Made by a program: the position numbers and the translations under genes. This document shows, piece by piece, positions 33,901-43,554 of a stretch of DNA of 64,000 nt. The first letter of the stretch is position 1. Each line of letters begins with the position of its first letter. The notes beneath the pieces were generated by a model. It searched no databases. It saw only the letters and a program-made list of their open reading frames with translations, and was not told the DNA's origin. Source of the stretch: Owenia fusiformis (Eukaryota; Annelida; Polychaeta; Sabellida; Oweniidae); NCBI GenBank assembly GCA_903813345.2, contig CAIIXF020000011.1:26714166-26778165 (forward strand), in the 5' to 3' direction.

Positions 33901-36260
33901 TGAGACGTCGAAGTACACCTGCTCTGTTTGACAGTAACCCCAGTTTTATTCCAGGTATTCTGGGTGATATACTGTGTGGAATCATTTGTGACATCACTGA
34001 CCTCTATGACATCACATCACATTTTGTTAGTACCCCAATCAAAATACCCTAATTTGATTGCTCAATAAGAGTTTTTTAGTCTACTTCTGTAGAATCAACG
34101 GACTAGCAACAAACAGATTGTAAACTTTCGGTAGATTTTATATATATTGTATACTTAGTGTATTAGTTCATTGTTGACTGAGAAGCCATTTTACCTCACC
34201 AGGTGTCAGCAACTGTCATTTTACACATAGTGTATAGAGTTGTCCCCACTATCTAATTGTCTATCACATACAGTAGTTCAATATACAATACAGTGTTCAT
34301 TTAAAAATATGTTTAATATCTTTATGGGTAAGGTGTGTACCCTTATGTAAATATCATTGTTGTTTAACCAGCTCGTTATTTGCATGATTTCTTTTTTAAT
34401 TTCTCAAAAGACCATGGTTGCACTTAAGCATCCTTGTATTAGTCCTTTTCTAATGTATAGATGGCATTGCCAATTGTTGTCTTGTATTTACCTGCCATCT
34501 TTACAATGTGAAGTATTGTACTAAGAGAGGACCCTGTGCATGACCAATTTTTACTTTTAACATCCTCCGAATGCAGGGTTCTAGACGTCATCCACTAAGT
34601 TCCTTCCTTCTTTTAGAAGAAGGAGGTACAAGGCCTGTGTTCGGAGGATGACTTTTAATGACCATCTTCAATTTGTTCATAATGATCAAGTTTCTTTCAA
34701 GTTTGATATTCACATTATTTTCTATTTTCAATTGGAAAATATTCATTTGATATAATTGTTACGTACATGGCAAAGGTTTCCTGTTCTCAACTTCCCAATA
34801 TTGTATGATAAAATGTATAGTATGATTTAATTTATTGTTTATTTAATAAATCCTTAAATCAAACCAATAATATGAGATATAATTACAATTTATTTAATAT
34901 GTTTTGTAGTTCCAAGTACTCCCACTAAAGACAAGCAGCGTAGACAATTGCCGCCCCAGCCTCCTCCGCCATCTTTCTCTATAAGGTCACGTTCTCCATC
35001 CCCAATAAGATCGATGACCCCCACACTTTCTGGAGCCATAAAAACTAAGCTCCAATTGGTTGATCTGGCAGGAAGTGAATGTGTTGGTAAGAAAATTGCT
35101 TCTGATAGAAACTACTATGATATTTATTTGCTTATTTTAGATACTCACAGAAAAGCGATTTATTGTGGACACACTTAAGCAAAAGGATTAGACCTCTTGT
35201 TCACTTCTTCATTTATTGACATAAGTTTTCAAGTTGCTCCTGAATGTATTTACTTATCCTATCAAAATAACACACTTTTGTTTAGGTACACAAAAGTATG
35301 AGTCGCATGGGCTTCTTAAAACTAAGAGATAATTGTCTTCAGGTACTTGTTTTGAGGTCCCAAAGATGCTCTTAAATAATAGACATGTGAATGTATGAAA
35401 AGATTCTGGAAGCATAAAAAGCAATGTAATGAGACATTCCAGGAAGTGTTTACAATATGAGGTGTTTACATTGAGAGGCGTTTACAATAAGAGGTGTTTA
35501 CATTGAGAGGTGTTTACAATAAGAGGTGTTTACATTGAGAGGTGTTTACATTCATTTTGTATGATTATAGGTATGTCCGGCGCTACAGGGGACAGACTAC
35601 GTGAGACTTCAAACATCAATAAAAGTCTCTCAGCCCTAGCTGATGTTTTAGGAGCCCTGGCTGAGCACAGATCACATGTCCCATATAGAAACAGCAGAGT
35701 GACACATCTCTTACAGGACTCCATAGGTAAAATTGAGTCTCATATAATTTGCTCACAGGGTCATGGATACCCTCATGTATAACAGCTCCTTAAAGAGTCA
35801 TGGATACCCTCATGTATAACAGCTCCTTAAAAGGTCATGGATACCCTCATATGTAACAGCTCTTTTAAAAGTCATATAACTCATAGCCTTTGTAACAACT
35901 CGTTAGTTTTTTGTACATTTTGAAAATTTGTGTTCATGTGGGCACATCTTTGTCTTTGAATTTAATTGTCATTGTTTTTAATTTTTTTCATTGTATTCAG
36001 TAATGTGTATTTCATTAACATTGCTATTGTTCATACCAGGAGGTGATGCAAAGTTGTTAGTGGTGGCCTGCGTGTCTCCAGCAAAACGCTACCTCACCGA
36101 GTCATTACAGTGTCTTGGATTCAGTCAGCGGGCACGCCAAGTCCAGCGTGGACCAATCAAACGCAAGCTTCCACCAGCTGTAGAGAAGATCGGCCCAGGA
36201 GATTCAACCAATCGCAGCGCATCACCCAGACCAAGATCTGCAGGGCCCTTGAGACAATGA
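21420..36260 (+). CDS. Kinesin-14 (C-terminal motor), KIF25-like
   Basis: Exons: 21420-21488 (ATG, tentative), 25262-25333 and 25391-25441 (tentative), then in strict phase 26097-26285, 26557-26695, 27093-27196, 27520-27608, 27845-27887, 28168-28295, 28626-28775, 29349-29510, 32495-32715, 33031-33102, 33841-33954, 34910-35086, 35571-35726 and 36040-36260. The last 14 exons give 654 residues plus stop. N-terminal coiled coil ([20 protein letters not shown]) leads into the kinesin-14 neck [15 protein letters not shown]. Then come the P-loop [11 protein letters not shown], switch I SSRSH, switch [10 protein letters not shown] and [16 protein letters not shown] short basic tail follows the motor. 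C-terminal motors of this class move toward microtubule minus ends or organise spindles and centrosomes. About 115 extra residues separate switch I from switch II. The KIF25 assignment is less certain than the class. Confidence 0.88.
21560..21735 (+). repeat. Poly-C minisatellite, left
   Basis: There are five units of the form poly-C followed by AGAAATTTGCATCCATA. C-runs reach about 22 bases. The long open frames in several phases on both strands come from the low-complexity unit and are not genes. Long C-runs are prone to slippage and assembly error. Confidence 0.85.
23747..23917 (+). promoter_or_regulatory. Mobile CRE/TATA promoter-like module, copy A
   Basis: This 171-bp segment is matched without gaps by 44828-44998, with about five substitutions. 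It contains a consensus cAMP-response element TGACGTCA at 23765-23772 and a TATATA box at 23786-23791. About 115 bp further on is ATGCAAAGG directly followed by GTAA, which looks like a short first coding exon with a splice donor. Similarity stops at that donor. The spacing CRE, TATA, start codon, donor fits a Pol II promoter with its first exon that has been duplicated or mobilised. Activity is inference. Confidence 0.5.
23905..24451 (+). CDS. Candidate two-exon small secreted protein
   Basis: Exon 1 is 23905-23913 (ATGCAAAGG, donor GTAACG) and exon 2 is 24191-24451 (after TGTTTCAG). They join in phase to 88 codons plus 0 internal stops. The start [19 protein letters not shown] looks like a signal peptide. 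The remainder is acidic then neutral ([15 protein letters not shown]) with four cysteines, two near the end (SCSILC). I recognise no family. Support: a CRE/TATA module in the right place upstream, an in-phase junction and a hydrophobic N-terminus. Against: short length, location inside a transposon-like element, and AT-rich composition that can produce such frames by chance. Confidence 0.3.
24545..24835. repeat. Dispersed repeat, copy 2 (related to 409-880)
   Basis: It carries the same ordered blocks as the copy near the left end of the window: AAATGCGTGACAT, CGAACGAAATGCG, T-run CCGGCG, and AAATGCGTGACAAATACGCA. An inverted pair GCGTGACATTTTCTGTCACGC lies in the middle. Non-coding. Confidence 0.5.
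24895..25105 (+). repeat. Poly-C minisatellite, right
   Basis: Seven poly-C tracts alternate with AGAATTTTT and GGTCAACA/GGTCTCCTA spacers. It is related to, but distinct from, the left minisatellite of the same TIR element. Predicted proline-rich frames here are artefacts of base composition. Confidence 0.8.
25262..25441 (+). CDS. Kinesin coiled-coil exons 2-3, with apparent frame break
   Basis: After TTTCTAG the frame in phase with exon 1 reads [12 protein letters not shown], then hits a stop. From about 25289 a second frame reads [14 protein letters not shown]. Both halves look like coiled coil, so one base appears lost or gained at 25289-25296. The second frame continues across a 57-nt intron (25334-25390, branch-like TGCTAAT and TTTTCTGTAG) into [16 protein letters not shown], ending at a GT near 25442. 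Phase then fits the next exon if its acceptor is 26104 rather than 26097. The model is plausible but unproven. Confidence 0.4.
28385..28490 (+). repeat. Short dispersed repeat, copy 3
   Basis: This is the best-preserved match to 13790-13905: CTTTTTTGTGGACTGTGTT, GTAACAAATG.CAGGTGGTGACATTTT and TGTTAATGCCTTAT. A GTCACCACAACA motif just upstream mirrors TGTTGTGGTGAC near copy 2 and may be a terminal repeat. It lies in a kinesin intron. Confidence 0.6.
29640..30431 (+). repeat. Tandem array of duplicated splice acceptor plus exon start (left block)
   Basis: About 15 imperfect copies of a ~43-bp unit, TTCATATTTACAG followed by GCCATTTGAGACAGTCTATG and ATGTCATGTG, precede the LINE. The unit is the polypyrimidine/AG and the first ~33 nt of the real kinesin exon at 32495, which starts GCCAGTTGAGACAGTCTATG. 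A longer block including an atypical copy (GCCAATGTGTCTTGTG) occurs both here (about 30203-30345) and immediately before the true exon. The boundary region has therefore been duplicated as a unit. Most copies keep a TTTACAG acceptor. Confidence 0.88.
30432..32367 (+). mobile_element. 5'-truncated non-LTR retrotransposon (LINE) with 11-bp target duplication
   Basis: The insert 30443-32356 is flanked by ATGTGTTTATA at 30432-30442 and 32357-32367. It begins inside the reverse transcriptase domain ([13 protein letters not shown]), so the 5' part is missing. It continues through [32 protein letters not shown], a YADD catalytic motif and a C-terminal [17 protein letters not shown] cysteine motif, and ends in TAA repeats. 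A (CATA)n microsatellite at 30892-30917, directly before YADD, splits the frame: 30443 to ~30890 is in one frame, ~30918-32126 in another. The copy cannot encode an uninterrupted enzyme. It resembles the CR1/Jockey-like group; the clade is uncertain. Confidence 0.9.
32357..32494 (+). repeat. Splice-acceptor/exon-start tandem array (right block)
   Basis: Two further units lie between the LINE and the true exon: CCCATTTGAGACAGTAGTCC and the atypical GCCAATGTGTCTTGTG unit. Both are preceded by TTTACAG and followed by the real acceptor at 32491-32494. Removing the LINE and one copy of its target duplication makes this block continuous with the left array. Confidence 0.85.
34561..34655. mobile_element. 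Small hairpin element in kinesin intron
   Basis: CATCCTCCGAA at the left and TTCGGAGGATG at the right are perfect inverted repeats about 90 bp apart. Partial pairing continues inward (GCAGG/CCTGTG, TTCTTTTAGAAGAAGGA). It is a short foldback element or MITE remnant; non-coding. Confidence 0.45.
35448..35550 (+). repeat. 17-bp tandem repeat, six copies, in kinesin intron
   Basis: Units of GAGGTGTTTACAATAA / GAGGTGTTTACATTGA alternate for about 100 bp, ending roughly 25 bp before the exon acceptor at 35570. Units resemble the GGTGTTCACTA motifs of the small mariner-type MITE at 18.3 kb. Confidence 0.7.
35754..35870 (+). repeat. ~39-bp tandem repeat, three copies, in last kinesin intron
   Basis: GTCATGGATACCCTCATGTATAACAGCTCCTTAAA is repeated three times with small changes, shortly after the donor at 35727. 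Non-coding minisatellite. Confidence 0.75.
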
Positions 36261-36934
36261 ATTGATTTATCTTAGGATTACCTGATGTATTAAGCATTAA
36301 CATTACATTCAGTTCAATAATCCTTCCACTTTTATTATTTTTTAATTTATATAGGACTATGTGTTCTCACAATATCAGGTTTAGTGTCACTAAGACATGT
36401 AAATAGGTATTCATTGTATTACGAAAGATGTTTGAACAAGATTTTTAGTTTTGTCTCTTTATGTAAAGAATCATGTATTAAATTGGTTAATGTGGCGTTA
36501 CCATGTCACAGATCAAACAAGTACGTTTATGTTACTCATGTCAATTTAACACTGGTCCGGTAGGGCAATTATTGGAGCTGTTGTCAAATATAGTTTTGCA
36601 AGAGTAAGAGGTCCTATACAGTGTTTCATCTAAAGTACTTCAACTGTCAGTTTTGTGACTTGATTAAAGCAGCGTCTGTATAATATGATTCATGAAAACT
36701 CATAAAGTGAATGCAGGTCTATGCGAGGATCCAAGGGTTAAATGTGGACATTCGTGTTAAACAAGATATCACAGTTGACTCATTCAATACTTGGGCAAAA
36801 AGCACTATAATACTGACAAATTTTTGAAAATTGCCATATATGGTACCTCTGAGATTATGTATATAGTATATACATTTATCCCATACTTGGACGTGTTACG
36901 GGTACATAAAGCCGGTTTGTAAAAACTAATATTT

Positions 36935-37590
36935 TCATCAGCGGGCAGATATAGCTTTATTTCCCGCTCCGAGCGGGCAGATATAGTATATCTGCCCGCT
37001 ACGTCATAATCGCTGTTCCCGTATTGGTTCTTTTTTGTAACGTTCGCATACTGTAAACGACAATGGAGAAAAACGCAGACAATCGCGATCTGTTTGATGC
37101 TCTAAAGGGAAGGAGCAGTATGCCCCGTTAATAATCAAAGATTTGAAAAGGAATACCCGGCTACAGACAATTCAGCAATTGCAAGAATACAAAACTGGAC
37201 ATGAATATTTTAAATAATTCCACAGTTGGTTGAACAATTGAACAATGTGATTGGTATGGGATAAACAGATCATCCTATAGTCGGTTCAGGATATTTGGAT
37301 TATCCCTTGGCCAATATAATATATCTACCCTCGGGACCTACGGCCCTCGGGCAGATATATTGTATTGGCCTCGGGATGATCCCAATATCCTGAACCTCAT
37401 ATAGGATAATCTCTATATATGTTATTTACTGGGAGGGATTGAATATAGGTTTTATTCCGAGGGACAATATAATATTGACCAAAGGGTAATATGATATTGA
37501 CCGAGGGAGCACAGCGACAGAGTGTCAATATCATATTGCTCAAGGTCAATATCATATTTTCGGAGGAATAAAACCCATATTCAATCCCGA
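36935..37590. repeat. Cluster of three large hairpins
   Basis: Hairpin 1: 36972-37000, an almost perfect 29-bp palindrome (AGCGGGCAGATATA, one spacer base, then its complement), with another AGCGGGCAGATATAG just upstream. Hairpin 2: 37272-37407, arms of ~64 bp around ACCTACGG. Hairpin 3: 37435-37589, arms of ~50 bp (GGGATTGAATATAGGTTTTA against its complement) with internal GATATTGACC repeats. All three reuse CGGGCAGATATA or CGAGGGCAATAT words, so they look like one family of foldback elements. No coding. Confidence 0.7.
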
Positions 37591-37689
37591 CCAGAAATAA
37601 CTTATTTATTCCATAATACATTCCTCTAAAATGTTACATTTGGATAATGATTTTATCAATTAGCCAAGGTTAAAAAATAACGGGGAAAC

Positions 37690-37800
37690 CAAAAATAGGT
37701 TAATACGTTCCAATACGATTTTTCCCAGGGACAATACGATTTTTTAATGTAATACGCTCCAATACGATTTTTTCACGGGGACAATACGATTTTTTCATGT
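37690..37800 (+). repeat. Tandem repeat CCAATACGATTTTTTC...GGACAATACGATTTTTT
   Basis: Two copies of a ~56-bp unit, each holding two CAATACGATTTTTT half-units separated by CCAGGGA or ACGGGGA. It sits between the hairpin cluster and the mariner-like fragment. No function is evident. Confidence 0.6.
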
Positions 37801-37807
37801 TATACAT

Positions 37808-38450
37808 GTTAGTTGCAAAGTTATTGTGATCCAAAGAAATGGTCTAAGTTTCAAAAGACAAAAACATCTTAGAACTAGTGAAATCGCAACATACCCTTAT
37901 ATGGTCTTAAAATGTCAATATCTTCATTAATCATGAACCAATACTAATTAAATATGGCTCAAAACACTAAGTATTAGATTAACTTTTGATTTTTGTTAGA
38001 CCTTTATATGAAGGGCTTCTCATATTTTGGGTCACAGGGGTTAACTTTGCCCCCCTCTAACCGTTTGTGTAGGTAACATGTCCCTTGACTGTTGAATCGT
38101 TAAAACTGCTTCAAAATGGTCAATAAAAGTGTGAAATGTGTTTTCTGCCCAAATAGTGTCCCATTTGTCATATGATATGGTTTAAACTTATACCTATCAC
38201 TGTAAGGTTTTTTTAATATCATCCATTGTGTTCCAACAATTTCCGTGAATCACATTGGTAAAATTTTGCCTAATTTTAGGCATGTTTGTTTAAGTCTTGT
38301 AATTTCTTCAAAATTCAAGACTGAGAATAAATTATGCTATCAACAAAAATTTTAGACCTTTTACAAGATGTGATAATATGAGCCAATTCATGCATGTATT
38401 AAGGAAAATATAGCCCGTTGCAGGGATTCACTTTTTTGGACCACTCTGTA
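37808..38450 (-). mobile_element. Mariner-like non-autonomous element, truncated inverted copy
   Basis: It reads on the opposite strand as a homologue of the first ~640 bp of the element at 43555-44525. It ends at TTTTTTGGACCACTCTG followed by TA (38449-38450), matching the terminal repeat of that element, while the other end stops inside it (at AGTTGCAAAGTTATTG). Many substitutions separate the two copies. No transposase is encoded. Confidence 0.75.
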
Positions 38451-38455
38451 CATGG

Positions 38456-40144
38456 AATATATTTTGTTAATAAATACTTGTTTAGTTTTTTATACATAAA
38501 TAAACATAACACTAAAATATTAATATCTTCTTGATTTTTATTGTATGTAGTGTATGACTCCCTATTATTCTTGTCCCAAAGTGAAGCAACACATTAAACA
38601 TTAGATTAAAGATATGTTCGGAAAACCCGAATCTCTCGCCACAAACTTGTTTTGGAAACCTCCAGTATTGAATCTTTAGAAAGTACTTGCACCTATAAAT
38701 TCAACGGTTCTCATCTGATAATCCCATTGGTATTAAGCTATTGTTGAATTGTGTGTTTACAAATCTACAGTACTAGTGGAGCTGAGCCAAAATTCTTTGT
38801 CCTGCTCTTCGATTTCCTGGTCAAACATTTTATTTGCTCAAGACTCTGGGTTATGTTACAGTTCTTATTGATTTTAATTCGTATACCCCATAGAAACTGC
38901 CCGTCGAAGAATTGTACGGCTTTGGATAATAACTTTGTGTTTTGTCATTTTTGAGAGGGCTGCTAAAGTTTCTCGAATAACATCATTTTGTTGTAAAACA
39001 TGTATGTACCAGTAGAAATAACTTCCAATGTAACGCGTGCGTTTATGGACGTTAATTCCGTTTGTTTTAGTCCCATTTTTCAACTCTATGGACCATGAAA
39101 CCCTTATCTACTGAGAATTGGAGCATCAGCTAGCCTAAGAAACGGGCAAGATAAAAAAACACAAAAATCACAAAACTATTATTTGTCTTAAAAATGTTCA
39201 ATACGTCAGTGATTTCAAAAGAAACTCGAAAATATTAGATTCGTGAAAATGCAACTTGGGGCTGGCCTGTTGGCCTCCGTTCAAGTTCTCCTTATATTAA
39301 GTCACATCACAGACTTAAGGAGGACAGGAGGTTATATTTGGGAGAATGTATTTCAATTTGATATCTCAGAAATGAGCTATTTAACCTTCACATGATCCAT
39401 TTTTAAAGATAATTTTTATCACATTTCTAAGATTAATTTAGTGGACATATTCCTGTTAATTGAACGTCTCCATTTTTCAATTTTGTCGAATTTTGATATT
39501 TCTGAAACTTAAATCTTCAATCAATAACTCCTATAATCGAACTCAGATATTAAAATTGTTGTTGTTTAAATTGCTTGTTCATATCATTAGAATATTAATT
39601 TTGTCAGAGAGTAGTTGTAAAAGAAGGTAAAAATCAGGTCAGAGAGTGATCAAGGCAGTTCCGCAGTTATGACATTTTCTTGGGCATTGAAAGAAAACGT
39701 TGTTAAAGATTTCCAAAGCTTGGAACACTGGACCCTCTCACATCAAAACGAAAGCTGGTACTTCATTCGTGTTAATTAAAAATCGACGCATATTTATGGC
39801 CCATTAAACTGCATCTCTTACTTACTTACTATATATGTATATAAGTGTAACCAGCTATATTCCTTAACGACTTAAGTCTTTAAACCTATATCTCCCTGGC
39901 TGCCTGGAGACCATTGTTATAAGCGACTAAACCCATAAAAACACTGGGTCGAGATTGGTTGAATTTAGAAAAGTACAAATCGATAGTTATATAACTTCCG
40001 AAGAACTGAATGGACTATTAATCTCCGCGATCCATAGAAATATTTACCACATAACAACAGTGAAGTTGCAACAGCAGTTTTTAAGACGAATTTTAAGTCG
40101 AAGGACATTTTCGTAACTGTAGCGGGAATATAAAAAACAGCAAT
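38456..40144. other. Non-coding stretch before the PLAC8 gene
   Basis: No exon or repeat of note was recognised. The short open frames at 38751-38954, 38874-39083 and 39965-40195 have no domains. The last overlaps the PLAC8 upstream region in antisense. An AATATAAAAAA box at about 40128-40138 is too close to the start codon to be a standard TATA box. Confidence 0.4.
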
Positions 40145-40516
40145 ATGGGCCGACCAATGCCAGGAGCAAAGGAGATAATGGAACCAGCTTTCCAACAGGG
40201 GATACTTGGCTGTTTCGGGAATATGGGCGTATGCGTCATCTCATTCTTCCTTCCCTGTATCCAGGCAGGGAGGAACGCAGAGGCGGTTGGGGACAATTTC
40301 ATCCTAACTTGCGTCGGGATTTTCATTCCACTCGTAAATTTGTACTTTCTCTCTGAGAACAGAGCTAAGATTCGACATATGCAAAGCATCCGAGGAGACA
40401 CTGCTTCAGACTGTGCTTATATTATTGTATGCGGACCCTGTTCGTTATCCCAGCTTGCTGCTGAATGTGACTATATAAGGAATAACCCAAAACCAATCGC
40501 GGTCGAAAGGGAATAG
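40145..40516 (+). CDS. PLAC8 (cornifelin-like) cysteine-rich protein, single exon
   Basis: This is an uninterrupted 123-residue frame. The PLAC8 domain spans most of the protein: QQGILGCFGNMGVCVISFFLPCIQAGRNAEAVG at about residues 17-50, a central hydrophobic stretch, then KIRHMQSIRGDTASDCAYII and CGPCSLSQLAAECDYIR. Cysteines fall at the family positions (CF...C...PC, later DC...CGPC). PLAC8 proteins are small membrane-associated proteins linked variously to metal handling, cell-size control and immune cells; the role here is not known. No introns are present, unlike every other complete gene in the window, which may mean a retrocopy or simply a short gene. The start at 40145 is the first ATG in frame. 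Confidence 0.85.
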   Translation: MGRPMPGAKEIMEPAFQQGILGCFGNMGVCVISFFLPCIQAGRNAEAVGDNFILTCVGIFIPLVNLYFLSENRAKIRHMQSIRGDTASDCAYIIVCGPCSLSQLAAECDYIRNNPKPIAVERE

Positions 40517-41996
40517 ATCTAAAGACATCTTTGCACAATCCGAACAAACTATTAACGCAACCGTTGAGGATTCGGACACAAAGGTTATGGCTAATGGACA
40601 GACAGGGACTGCTTAGCTCTTCAGGATGTTTCACGTGATAATTCCCAATATAACCTAGATCTGCAAATAGAACCGTCTGGGACGTAAACTCACAAAAATG
40701 GATATGAATGACTTTGAAATTGTTGCGGAAACTCACGAACAATTGTCTAATTCACCAGGAAAATCGTAGAATACTGTTGATAGTATCGGTAACAAAAGAT
40801 CATTCCGAAAATCAATACTGTTAATTTCAAAATGTCTTCAAAATGTAAATATATTCATAATATACAGATAGAAGTCTAAAATATAATTCTAAATCATAAA
40901 ACTGTAAATAGCTTGTTCACATTTCGACTCGGAGATGATGTTTTTATACAACGTATACGTAGGCATGATAAATTTTATTGGTAAACTTGTTCAACATTTT
41001 AACAAAGATTTTTATACTCGGCCATCTAAACGTTTAGATTTTTTAACATGGATGTACATATAACTGACTGTAGATTCATCAGTGTACCGCTGATATAAAG
41101 GCATAATATATAAACACAACAATTTGCACGTGTCTGCCTAATGAAAGGAATGCCGACTTGATTTATCCTTCATCTAAAACTGTATATTATAATCAAGGCC
41201 CATAGCCAACCAAGGGGTGGGGTGGTCACTATTCCAAAAAATTCCAGGGGGTTCGCATTTGACAGCATTTGAAAAATGCTCAGAATGGTGAAAACTGATT
41301 TTGAAAGAATTTTGGCCAAGGTGGGGTGGGGGCTACCCCCGAGGGGCTACTGGCTATATAATCAGACTCAAAGTCCATATCTACGCGACAGAGGCTCCTT
41401 ACTTGGAATTTAAGAGTGTCCGCCTTACCATGGTGATCTCAAGATATAAAATGATTCAAAATTTTCAAAACAAAAGCCCACAATTGAAAATAGTGTTATG
41501 ATAATTTATTTGCAACCGAGATAAAGTAACAGATCAGGTCAGCATAACATAGGTCAGGTGGCCACATCAACTACATGATCTTAAATCATATCTTAACTTC
41601 TTACATGTATTGGCAGACGTCAGACATCAAACTGTCAAGCAGGCGGCAATTGGATCGCCATAATTTACAGAAAATACTAGGCTTAATAGAAATCGTAGAC
41701 ATTTTTCACTCACAATAATCCATGACTTTTATATGCTCTTTCGAAAAATATTGAAATGGCGGCAAAGAGTACGTTTGTACACCTTGACATCATATTCTAA
41801 ATGTAAAAGGGGTTATAAGTCATATGTTTGTAAATTCTTGATCGCCACTTGTCTTCCTTTGAATTATCTATTTTTGATTATCCAGTTCTCATTTTATTTT
41901 TGGTAGAAGTGAGAGAAGTTAAAGGAGTTCATTGATTTTTATATATTTCAAGATTAGCTACTATATCCCGAGTCCTGGCACGTAACCGGATGATAG
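40517..41996. other. Intergenic stretch after PLAC8
   Basis: No gene or structured repeat was recognised. A G-rich patch near 41200-41350 (GGGGTGGGGTGG, GGCTACCCCCGAGGGGC) is low complexity. On the minus strand an AATAAA-like signal lies at about 41892-41898, 100 bp after the stop codon of the terminal exon at 41997. Confidence 0.4.
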
Positions 41997-42109
41997 CTAC
42001 TTTCTTGTCCATGATGTTGTACCGCAGCGACACCTATCAAGCATAGGATTTGGTATCACTTCCCTCTCGCCAACATAACATTTGTTACCATCTTTATTTG
42101 AGACTGGAC
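41997..42109 (-). CDS. Candidate terminal coding exon, cysteine-containing
   Basis: After GAATTTCAG on the minus strand, a frame entered in phase 1 encodes 36 residues (PVSNKDGNKCYVGEREVIPN, then PMLDRCRCGTTSWTRK) to a TAG, followed by a polyadenylation-like signal. The cysteine-rich text looks like an extracellular protein end. It may be the last exon of the LDLa peptide gene upstream, but exon 45215-45055 ends in phase 0, so another exon of 3n+1 length would be needed. I did not find one. It could belong to a separate gene. Confidence 0.4.
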
Positions 42110-43554
42110 CTGAAATTCAGAATGATTGCAAATTGTTATATTGCCAAAATACAGTTTAATTCATTTTCACAAACGTTTCCAAAACTGAACTCGATGCCGG
42201 AATAAAATAGATTTGAGGATCGTCATTTTAACATAAGAATCAAGCTTAATTATACCCCTCTTGTACACCATCCAGGTAGACGGTTGGATACGTTAATCGA
42301 CTAATTTCAAGTATACAACATGGTCCCAATCGGCTTACCGGAACTGAGAAAGGTGCATTGTCCTAAAATTATGCATCTAAAATAGAATCAACCGAGATGA
42401 CTTTCTATATCTATTTGTGATACTCCCTAGATCTGCTTGTTGTGAATCAATAGACAAATAACAACTTAAAACAAATAGGTACTTAACAATCAGGTCATAA
42501 TCATGCAATCAGCCACCCATTCAATTGAATTAATACAAATGAAAATTCATCACGTTAGACGTGTGACTGCATGTAAGTAATACGCGTAACACATCCAAGG
42601 AGGACATGCATTTAGGTCCAAGAATAAATGAGACACTGAGGTATACTTGGGATCTATTTCAGATTTGGGCGTGGGGTCGTGCCATCAAAACCACCCACTC
42701 GCAATTGGGATATGAAACTTAAGTTGCGAGACGTACTTGCTATTTGAAATATAATATTGGGAGTTTCGATGTTTAATTCACATCCACACAGCTTGTTTTA
42801 CTAATACTGCTGTCAAATTAGAAAGCAATAAAGCTATTTTCTATTATACAACATAAACATTTTAATAAGGGAAACGTTGACGAATAATTTGTGTATTTCA
42901 AAATTATATATGACCAAGTAAGTTCAGCTTGCATAAAGGTTTCAGGTAGTTCGTTTTAATTCTCATAATGATATTCCTTAAAATCTTTCATTTTGCTTTA
43001 TGTGAAAAGAATTTGGCAGTATTGATAAAAAGCTAACATATAAGAACTCGTTTCTTAAATCTAACAACTACCCATTAAACTTTAAATCTATTGATTGAAA
43101 GTTTTCTGAATTAATTCTCTGAAGTATCCAATTACGAATAAGAAGTAGGATCCTGTTTTAGGACTTTGAGAAATTATCCATTCCCATTCCCCGGGAATTA
43201 TTTGTCCCTTTTTAAGCAACTTGATTGTTTTATGAAGAAGTCAGATTGCCTTGTTATCCCTAATCACGACCGTTAAACCGGAAATTAGTCGAATACCTAA
43301 ATTGTTCTTTCATTATTTAATTTGTTATTCTCATTATTTAATTTAATTTTGTGATAAAGTTTATGATTTATGATAATCTTTTAAGAAGTGATTATTTTAC
43401 TGTATTACGTGACAATTTAAACCGATTTCTTTATTTTAGTTGTATAACTTTTCAATTCTTCCATATTAGAATAATCAGGCTTATTATCGATATAAAATCG
43501 AACAATTTTACAATTGCTTTACTTTTAAAACTCCGTCCCGCGCTCAGTTAAATA

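Noticed and set aside
40093-40742. Minus-strand frames over and after the PLAC8 gene
   Set aside because: The plus frame carries a complete PLAC8 domain; the antisense frames carry none.
42318-42380. Short minus-strand exon candidate (GACAATGCACC, donor GTAAGCC) to bridge the LDLa gene
   Set aside because: Length is 24 nt (3n), so it does not repair the phase mismatch, and the text is not conserved-looking.
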